Shown here: positions 31,819-37,128 of the stretch, in pieces | How the letters are laid out: each line of letters begins with the position of its first letter | Numbering within the stretch: the first letter of the stretch is position 1 | Assembly (NCBI GenBank): GCA_002281755.1 | Contig: NCHB01000017.1 | Location: 1-37,128, forward strand | Reading direction: 5' to 3' | Length of the DNA stretch: 37,128 bases | From: Sulfurovum sp. 16-42-52 | GTDB taxonomy: Bacteria; Campylobacterota; Campylobacteria; Campylobacterales; Sulfurovaceae | Position numbers and translations under genes: made by a program | The notes under the pieces: model-generated | The model's input: the letters and a program-made list of their open reading frames with translations, nothing else | Database searches by the model: none | What the model was told of the DNA's origin: nothing

Positions 31819-34448
31819 ACACCAAACTCAGCAAGCTCGGTACTTACTTTACTCATCCTATTTTGCGCATCTTCCAGTGCTTGTCTATTGGTTTCTAGTA
31901 CCTCTTGAGGTGCATTGGTGACAAACTTTTCATTGTTTAGCATGCCGCTTAGTTTTTGTATCTCTTTTTCGAGTTTCTCTTTTTGGCGTGTGAGTTTATC
32001 GATGATGGGCTGCATGTCTATCTCGCCCGTTGGCAGGTAGACTTCAAGGGTGTCAGATACATCGGTGATAGAGTCAGGCACCTTAGCATCTACAAACTCT
32101 ATATGTTCCACTTTAGCCAGTTTTTGGATGAAAGGGCGAGCCATAGCAGTGTCGATGTTCTCATCCAATTTGATATAGGCTTTTTCTATCTTGGAATTAC
32201 CCATATCTATGACGACTTTTGCACGACGAAGCGCAGTGATAGACTCTTCGATGATGGCAAAGAGTTTTTCAGCTTCTTCATCTCTTTTGATAGCTTTTGG
32301 AAAGTGCATTACCATGAGCGACTCGCCTTCTTCGAGGCTTGTTCCTGAAAGCTTATGGTAGAGATGGTCTGCGATAAACGGCATAAACGGGCTAACCATT
32401 TTGAGTGTCTCTTTGAAGATAGCACCCAGTTCAGAAACACTCTCTTTGTCTGCTTTGGAGTATTCGATGCCCCAGTCACAAAACTCAGTCCATACAAAGC
32501 GGTAAATGTTGCTTGCCGCTTCGTTAAATTTATAACTCTCCAGTGCTTCTCTCACTTCTTCCACAGCTACGCTCAGACGGCTTTGCATATAACGCCCAAG
32601 TGGTGTTTTGATCTGCATATCTTTGAGGTCAGCAAAAGTATCGACATTGAGCTGCAGATAGTTGGTGGCATTGTAAAGCTTGTTGGTGAAGTTTCTAAAC
32701 TGTTCTAGGTTTTTTGCTCCCAGTTTGATGTCACGCCCTTGTACTGCCAAGTAGGCTAGGGTGAAACGGATGATATCAGCTGAGTGCTCTTCTACCATGT
32801 CCAGTGGGTCAATGACATTGCCTTTTGATTTGCTCATCTTAGCGCCAAACTCATCACGCACCAGCGCATGCATATAGATGTCTTTGAAAGGCAGTTTTCC
32901 TGTGAAGTGTTCCCCCATCATCATCATACGCGCCACCCAAAAGAACATGATGTCAAACCCTGTAATGAGCAACGAGTTGGGGTAGAAGTCTGCCATATCG
33001 CTGTCATTGTAAAGCGCTGGCAGTTTTCCGTTGTTGCCCCAGCCGAGCGGGCTCATTGCCCACAAGGCTGAAGAGAACCAAGTATCAAGTACATCAGGGT
33101 CTTGTGTGATATGCTTTGAGCCACATTTAGGGCATTTTTCGGGTTCATCTGCTTTGTCTGCCCACTGGTGACCACAATCCTCACAGCTAAACACAGGGAT
33201 GCGGTGTCCCCACCATAACTGACGAGAGATACACCATGGACGCAACTCATCCATCCACGCCGTGTAGGAGTTTATCCAGTGTGCAGGGTGGAAGTTGTTG
33301 TGTTTTTTGGTTTCTTTGATGGAGTTTTCAGCTATCTTCTCACTCAAAAACCACTGCTTGGAGATGTAAGGCTCTACGATGTTTTTACAGCGATAGCAGT
33401 GTCCGACTTGGTGTGTATGCTCTTCTATCTTGACGATGTGTCCTGCATTTTCAAGTGCTTTTACGATGATGGGACGTGCCAGAAGTCGTTCTAAGCCTTC
33501 AAACTCACCACAGTAACTGTTGAGGATGCCTTTTTCATCAAAGACTTTAATGAACTCCAAGTCGTGTCTTTTGCCTACCGCGTAGTCATTTTGGTCGTGT
33601 GCAGGGGTGACTTTTACGACACCCGTTCCAAATGTCATATCAACATGCTCATCGGTGATGACTTTTATTTTTCTGTCCGTGAGTGGCAGGAAGACTTCTT
33701 TGCCTACGATATCTGCGTAACGCGCATCTTCAGGGTGTACCATGATGGCAGTATCACCAAAGTAGGTCTCTGGTCTGGTAGTTGCTACTTCCAGTGCACC
33801 GCTTCCATCAGCAAATTTGTAGAGCATGGTGTAAAATTTGCCATTAACCTCTTCGTGTTCTACTTCGATGTCTGAGAGTGCGCCATCATGGGTACACCAG
33901 TTGACCATGTAGTTGTTTTGGGTAATCATCCCTTCATCATACAAGCGCACAAAAGCTTCCTTGACCGCTTCTTTAAGTCCTTCATCCATGGTAAATCGTT
34001 CACGCTTCCATGCAGGTGTGACGCCCAGTTTTCGCATCTGATGGACGATGTTGCCACCACTGGTCTCTTTTTGTAGCCATGCTCGCTCCAAAAACTTCTC
34101 GCGTCCAAGTTCTTCTTTGCTGGTGCCTTCAGCCAAAAGTTGTTTTTCAACGATGTTTTGTGTGGCGATACCTGCATGGTCTGTTCCGGGTTGCCAAAGT
34201 GTTTTAAAACCGTCCATACGCTTAAATCGTGTGATGATGTCCTGCAGGGTAAAGGTGAGGGCGTGTCCGATGTGCAACGAGCCTGTGACATTGGGCGGAG
34301 GCATCATGATAGAGAAGTTTTTACCCTCTTCTTGTATGTTTGTATTGCCGTCTATCTCAAAATAGCCGCGTTCTTCCCAAATCTTATAGTAAGCATCTTC
34401 TACAACTTTAGGGTCATATGTTGCTTTTTTCTCTGTTGTTTCGCTCAT
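31815..34448 (-). CDS. valS: Valyl-tRNA synthetase
   Basis: Charges tRNA-Val with valine. The 877-residue class I synthetase shows the HIGH motif (PPPNVTGSLHIGHALTFTLQ, His at 59 and 62), the editing domain (TTRPETYFGDTAIMVHPEDA, TPAHDQNDYAVGKRHDLE), a Cys-pair zinc insert (CEDCGHQ, CPKCGS), WFSSALW, the KMSKS loop (GAKMSKSKGNVIDP, near residue 537) and the C-terminal coiled-coil tRNA arm (about 810-877). The length is normal and the gene looks intact. The stop overlaps the Sel1 gene. Confidence 0.98.
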   Translation of the reverse strand: MSETTEKKATYDPKVVEDAYYKIWEERGYFEIDGNTNIQEEGKNFSIMMPPPNVTGSLHIGHALTFTLQDIITRFKRMDGFKTLWQPGTDHAGIATQNIVEKQLLAEGTSKEELGREKFLERAWLQKETSGGNIVHQMRKLGVTPAWKRERFTMDEGLKEAVKEAFVRLYDEGMITQNNYMVNWCTHDGALSDIEVEHEEVNGKFYTMLYKFADGSGALEVATTRPETYFGDTAIMVHPEDARYADIVGKEVFLPLTDRKIKVITDEHVDMTFGTGVVKVTPAHDQNDYAVGKRHDLEFIKVFDEKGILNSYCGEFEGLERLLARPIIVKALENAGHIVKIEEHTHQVGHCYRCKNIVEPYISKQWFLSEKIAENSIKETKKHNNFHPAHWINSYTAWMDELRPWCISRQLWWGHRIPVFSCEDCGHQWADKADEPEKCPKCGSKHITQDPDVLDTWFSSALWAMSPLGWGNNGKLPALYNDSDMADFYPNSLLITGFDIMFFWVARMMMMGEHFTGKLPFKDIYMHALVRDEFGAKMSKSKGNVIDPLDMVEEHSADIIRFTLAYLAVQGRDIKLGAKNLEQFRNFTNKLYNATNYLQLNVDTFADLKDMQIKTPLGRYMQSRLSVAVEEVREALESYKFNEAASNIYRFVWTEFCDWGIEYSKADKESVSELGAIFKETLKMVSPFMPFIADHLYHKLSGTSLEEGESLMVMHFPKAIKRDEEAEKLFAIIEESITALRRAKVVIDMGNSKIEKAYIKLDENIDTAMARPFIQKLAKVEHIEFVDAKVPDSITDVSDTLEVYLPTGEIDMQPIIDKLTRQKEKLEKEIQKLSGMLNNEKFVTNAPQEVLETNRQALEDAQNRMSKVSTELAEFGV

Positions 34449-34478
34449 AGCAAAGTCCTATGTAATGATATGGTCGCG

Positions 34479-34484
34479 ATTATA
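34479..34484 (-). promoter_or_regulatory. Possible -10 element for valS
   Basis: On the minus strand a TATAAT lies about 30 nt before the valS ATG in a 69-nt intergenic gap. No convincing -35 is seen at the expected distance. Confidence 0.38.
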
Positions 34485-34517
34485 GCGTAATGGTGCTTTT
34501 TGTTTTACCGCTACTGC

Positions 34518-35270
34518 TTAAAACAGGGGTGTATTGTTCTCTTTGTGCCAGAGGATGACGGTGTCCCATGCACTCATGGCATCTTTGGCGTAGTGAATGA
34601 TATGTGTATCTATTGTATCTATCATTCCTTGTTGTACCAGAAATTCAAAGTTGATGACATTGTGCCAATAGGCTTTATTGATAAGTACCACAGGGATGCA
34701 AGCGGTTTTTTTGGTTTGGATGAGCGTGATCATGTCAAAGAGTTCATCGAGTGTGCCAAAGCCACCGGGGAAGATAACCAATGCTTTGGCTCGTTTGATA
34801 AAATGCAGTTTACGGATAGCAAAATACCGAAACTGAAAACAAAGCTCTGGAGTGATGTAGGGATTGGGGTGTTGTTCTCTGGGCAGTTCGATGTTCAGCC
34901 CTATGGATTTGGCACCCACATCTTGCGCACCGCGATTGGCAGCTTCCATGATGCCTCCGCCTCCGCCTGTCATCAGTGTGACAGAGCAGTCATCAGGACT
35001 TTTGCCGCTTTTACCTACGAGTTGGCCAAAAAGTCTGGCTTCTTGATACATAGGGTCATCCTCAGGCGTGCGTCCGCTCCCAAAGACTACGATGGTGTGA
35101 TGCACACCGTATTCTTTCATCTTTACTTCTGCTTTAAGGTAGTCAAGTTGAAGTCTCACCCCTCTGGCATCATCGGAGTTCATAAATACAGGATCGTGTT
35201 GTGCGACCTTAAAATGCGTATCATTCTCTTTTGTCTGTATTATATTTTCTGTTTTTGCATCTGTCTTCAT
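34518..35270 (-). CDS. LOG family protein (TIGR00730-type Rossmann fold)
   Basis: A 250-residue protein of the lysine-decarboxylase-like/LOG family. It contains VVFGSGRTPEDDP, the nucleotide-binding VTLMTGGGGGIMEAANRGAQ, the family signature VIFPGGFGTLDELFDMITLI and IPVVLINKAYW. LOG enzymes hydrolyse nucleoside 5'-monophosphates to base and ribose-5-phosphate; in bacteria the usual substrate is AMP-like nucleotides. The ATG at 35270 is chosen over one at 35345 because AGAGGT precedes it and the upstream frame crosses a promoter-like TATAAT. Single gene, divergent from the lipoprotein at 35421. Confidence 0.9.
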   Translation of the reverse strand: MKTDAKTENIIQTKENDTHFKVAQHDPVFMNSDDARGVRLQLDYLKAEVKMKEYGVHHTIVVFGSGRTPEDDPMYQEARLFGQLVGKSGKSPDDCSVTLMTGGGGGIMEAANRGAQDVGAKSIGLNIELPREQHPNPYITPELCFQFRYFAIRKLHFIKRAKALVIFPGGFGTLDELFDMITLIQTKKTACIPVVLINKAYWHNVINFEFLVQQGMIDTIDTHIIHYAKDAMSAWDTVILWHKENNTPLF

Positions 35271-35288
35271 ACTGTACCTCTTTGGGGT

Positions 35289-35294
35289 ATTATA
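35289..35294 (-). promoter_or_regulatory. Possible -10 element for the LOG gene
   Basis: On the minus strand a TATAAT sits 19 nt before the ATG at 35270, placing the transcript start just ahead of the AGAGGT ribosome binding site. The -35 is poor. A second, plus-strand TATAAT at 35321-35326 could serve the divergent lipoprotein gene. Confidence 0.38.
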
Positions 35295-35420
35295 CACTGA
35301 TGTAAGGATTTTTTTAATGGTATAATCTTTGAAACAAAGCATCAAAAAGGCTTACCTCGTCTTTTATCGAAAAGAGCAGGATGTGCTATTGCGATTGGCA
35401 AAAGAATTTGGAGTAGAACA

Positions 35421-36146
35421 ATGAAAAAAATTGTGTGGGGTTGTATGGCAATACTGTTGTTTGGATGTTCGGAACGATCCGGACAAACCCTTGTCAAGAT
35501 CCCTGAAGCTTCAGGGATTGATTATTGCAGTGATAGTGATACGCTGATAGTCGCCAATGATGAGGGTAGGTACTATGAGATAGACAAACAAGGGAAGATA
35601 CTACATCAGACGACAGTAGGCCAGTATGATCTTGAGGGTGTGGTGTGTGAAAAGGAGAGTCTATTATTTGCTGTTGAAAACAAAGGTTTATTGCGTGTAG
35701 ATAGAAAGACAGGCAAAAGTGAAGAAGTCAAGATAGCGCAGAAGTATCAGGGTAAGTCTCTTGGAATATTTGCAAAAAAAGCAGGGGTAGAAGGCATCGC
35801 CAAAGCAGGAGATACCCTCTATCTTGCCAAGCAGTCCAAAAAGAAAAAAGACTCTTTCATCGCAGTGGTAGAGCTGACAGTGGGAACTTCAGCCGTTGTG
35901 GACGTCATAGAACATCATTTAGCTGATACGGCAGGACTTACGCTGCATGAGGGGTATTTGTACATGGTCAGCGACAAAGAAGATGTGTTGATGGTGTATC
36001 ATATCAGAAAGAAAAAAATGGTACAAAAAGTAAAATTGGGTGAAGGTGCATGGGAAGGTGTCGCGTTTGATAACAAGGGAGATGTTTATCTTGCCGATGA
36101 TGACGGACGGGTTGTCAAACAGACAAAAAAAGCTTTGGGTCTGTAA
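35421..36146 (+). CDS. SdiA-regulated-type beta-propeller lipoprotein
   Basis: A 241-residue lipoprotein (MKKIVWGCMAILLFGC, acylated Cys at about residue 16). The mature part has short repeats with D/N-rich turns: EASGIDYCSDSDTLIVANDE, YDLEGVVCEKESLLFAVENK, GVEGIAKAGDTLYLAKQSKK, AGLTLHEGYLYMVSDKEDVL and WEGVAFDNKGDVYLADDDGR. This matches the SdiA-regulated (YjiK-like) six-bladed propeller family, of unknown function. GGAG lies 7 nt before the ATG. It may bind a ligand or Ca2+ at the cell surface; that is a guess. Confidence 0.83.
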   Translation: MKKIVWGCMAILLFGCSERSGQTLVKIPEASGIDYCSDSDTLIVANDEGRYYEIDKQGKILHQTTVGQYDLEGVVCEKESLLFAVENKGLLRVDRKTGKSEEVKIAQKYQGKSLGIFAKKAGVEGIAKAGDTLYLAKQSKKKKDSFIAVVELTVGTSAVVDVIEHHLADTAGLTLHEGYLYMVSDKEDVLMVYHIRKKKMVQKVKLGEGAWEGVAFDNKGDVYLADDDGRVVKQTKKALGL

Positions 36147-36147
36147 G

Positions 36148-36756
36148 TCACAAAGTTTTTGAGTGCCTTAACTGCCACAGTACTGCATAGCTTTTATAAA
36201 AAACAATGTTGATAAACGCACCCATCATCGCCAAACCCGTATCTTTATGCGCATCCCAAACATCTCCCTGTGTACCCAAAAAAGCCATACCAAGCTCCGG
36301 ATGAAAGAGTACTGCAACGAGCCATTCAAGTTGCTCGTAAAGCGTTGAGATGAAAACAATCATCGTAAAAGTAAAAAGGAGTGCCGCTTTAACTGTCATT
36401 GCAGCGTTGCTGAGCATCTCAAACAGCATCCTAAAAACAAGCAGACCAAAAAGAAAATGCACCAAACGGTCAAAGTGGTTTCTCTCAAAGCCAAATAACT
36501 GCGTAATCAGATCAAAATGCTCCATTTCAGCATACGTATAATGTGCTCCCAAAGAGTGCAGGCTCGCAAACAGAAGCAGAAAAATAATGCTCAAAAGTGT
36601 ATAACGATGCTGTGCATCCATCCAGACAATAAAAGGAAAAAAGATAAAGATCAATACATTTTCAAGCAGCCAATCCTGCGGATATTTGGGGTTAATCGCC
36701 ATGATGCCCCATACGATAAGATACATACCATAGATGATTTTATGTGATGTTGGCAT
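36148..36756 (-). CDS. YjdF/DUF2238 family membrane protein
   Basis: A 202-residue inner-membrane protein with about six hydrophobic helices. Family marks are GAHYTYAEM, FERNHFDRLVHFLFGLLVFR, STLYEQLEWLVAVLF and a C-terminal FLGTQGDVWDAHKDTGLAMM followed by GAF. The conserved E, H, D and W residues in these blocks are typical of DUF2238, whose function is unknown. A perfect AGGAGG lies 6 nt before the ATG. The gene converges with the 35421 lipoprotein, the stops being almost adjacent. Confidence 0.88.
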   Translation of the reverse strand: MPTSHKIIYGMYLIVWGIMAINPKYPQDWLLENVLIFIFFPFIVWMDAQHRYTLLSIIFLLLFASLHSLGAHYTYAEMEHFDLITQLFGFERNHFDRLVHFLFGLLVFRMLFEMLSNAAMTVKAALLFTFTMIVFISTLYEQLEWLVAVLFHPELGMAFLGTQGDVWDAHKDTGLAMMGAFINIVFYKSYAVLWQLRHSKTL

Positions 36757-36777
36757 GATATCCTCCTGATTTCAAAT

Positions 36778-36783
36778 ATTATA
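36778..36783 (-). promoter_or_regulatory. Possible -10 element for the DUF2238 gene
   Basis: On the minus strand a TATAAT lies 21 nt before the ATG, just ahead of the AGGAGG site. No clear -35 is seen. Confidence 0.35.
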
Positions 36784-36818
36784 ACACTGAAAAATAGAAC
36801 TTATGATTTAGCTTGATT

Positions 36819-37067
36819 TCAATAGGTCTGTACACCAAACTTCAAGAGCATCTTGGGCAAAACATCATCGAGATTGAACACATCCTCATCCGTCAGTTCG
36901 ATGAGCTTAAAGTTATACTTTTCGTAGATATCTTTTTTTACACGCTTTCTTTGGGCATATTTTGCATCATTTTCTAGACCCCAAAATTCAATGTAAATTT
37001 TACCTGTAGGAATATAAAAATCACAATAGACTGCCCACGCCGGTCCATTCGGACACCCAGCCGTTTT
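36819..37067 (-). pseudogene. C-terminal fragment of a PD-(D/E)XK-like nuclease-domain protein
   Basis: Reading from 37067 down to the TGA at 36819-36821, the minus strand encodes 82 residues without a start codon. The recognisable part runs from VYCDFYIPTGKIYIEFWGLE through KYAQRKRVKKDIYEKYNFKL to IELTDEDVFNLDDVLPKMLL, KFGVQTY. This looks like the small restriction-like domain (D...E-x-W...K) found at the C-terminus of some helicase-like or zinc-finger proteins of Campylobacterota, recalled rather than checked. An in-frame TAA at 37068-37070 and motifs resembling insertion-sequence ends cut the frame upstream. It is therefore probably a gene remnant, although the rest of the gene could lie beyond the window edge. 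Confidence 0.6.
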
Positions 37068-37127
37068 TTATTCGGACAGTTTGCCAGTAGTCAATCTCTA
37101 GATAAGAATTATATCACAAGTGTCCGA
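37047..37127. repeat. Repeated ATTCGGACA motifs, possible insertion-sequence end
   Basis: ATTCGGACA occurs at 37047-37055 and again at 37070-37078 (23-bp period), and its inverse TGTCCGA at 37121-37127. Short repeated TGT...ACA motifs near an end are typical of some transposable elements (for example IS21-like). The segment is also next to the truncated nuclease fragment. No transposase is visible inside the window. Confidence 0.4.
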
Positions 37128-37128
37128 G

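Noticed and set aside
35329-35424. 31-codon TTG-start open frame overlapping the 35421 ATG
   Set aside because: It would be coupled to the lipoprotein by an ATGA overlap, but it has no ribosome binding site at a proper distance, and the only nearby TATAAT (35321-35326) would start transcription after the TTG.

Overview
The window is a moderately A+T-rich bacterial chromosome segment. It most resembles a Campylobacterota member of the Sulfurovum/Sulfurimonas kind. This is inferred from protein style (alpha-glucan phosphorylase, ValS, MATE, DUF2092 and YjdF-like proteins), short intergenic gaps and many 4-nt ATGA overlaps; it was not tested by database search. No rRNA, tRNA or CRISPR array was seen.

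Region 1 (1-12.6 kb) is a storage-glucan-to-acetate cluster. The + strand carries a pyruvate kinase gene broken by a frameshift, a short relic of a GAPDH C-terminus with a TGG-to-TAG change, a short-type alpha-glucan phosphorylase and ATP-type phosphofructokinase. The facing - strand operon encodes homodimeric pyruvate:ferredoxin oxidoreductase (nifJ), a dihydroorotate-dehydrogenase-like flavoprotein, phosphotransacetylase and acetate kinase. Together they could turn glucan into acetate with ATP and reduced ferredoxin.

Region 2 (12.7-18.8 kb) holds general accessory genes: an MgtC/DUF4010 membrane protein, a lipoprotein, a TRIC/UPF0126 channel, pirin, an FAD amine oxidase-like enzyme, a small leucine-rich-repeat protein and a MATE efflux pump.

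Region 3 (18.8-23.5 kb) is the most striking part. A hipB-like antitoxin gene and a hipA kinase gene flank, with ATGA overlaps, a much more A+T-rich two-gene ATPase + HNH nuclease module of the Septu (PtuA/PtuB) type. A near-perfect promoter with a 22-bp dyad over its -10 element precedes the whole operon. This looks like an anti-phage module plugged into a hipBA operon and placed under HipB control.

Region 4 (23.5-27.5 kb) has an esterase, a YaeQ protein and a molybdate uptake operon (modA, a TOBE/Mop protein, modB, modC) behind a ModE-like palindrome. Region 5 (27.5-31.2 kb) starts with a well-formed GEMM-I (cyclic-di-GMP type) riboswitch and adjacent terminator hairpin in front of a small membrane protein. 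It continues with a DUF2092 envelope protein, an Asn/Arg-rich repeat protein, a predicted outer-membrane barrel and a class D beta-lactamase.

Region 6 (31.2-37.1 kb) contains a Sel1-repeat protein and valS (overlapping), a LOG-family protein, an SdiA-regulated-type lipoprotein and a YjdF/DUF2238 membrane protein. At the right edge is the C-terminal fragment of a PD-(D/E)XK-like nuclease domain, cut off next to repeated motifs that look like insertion-sequence ends.
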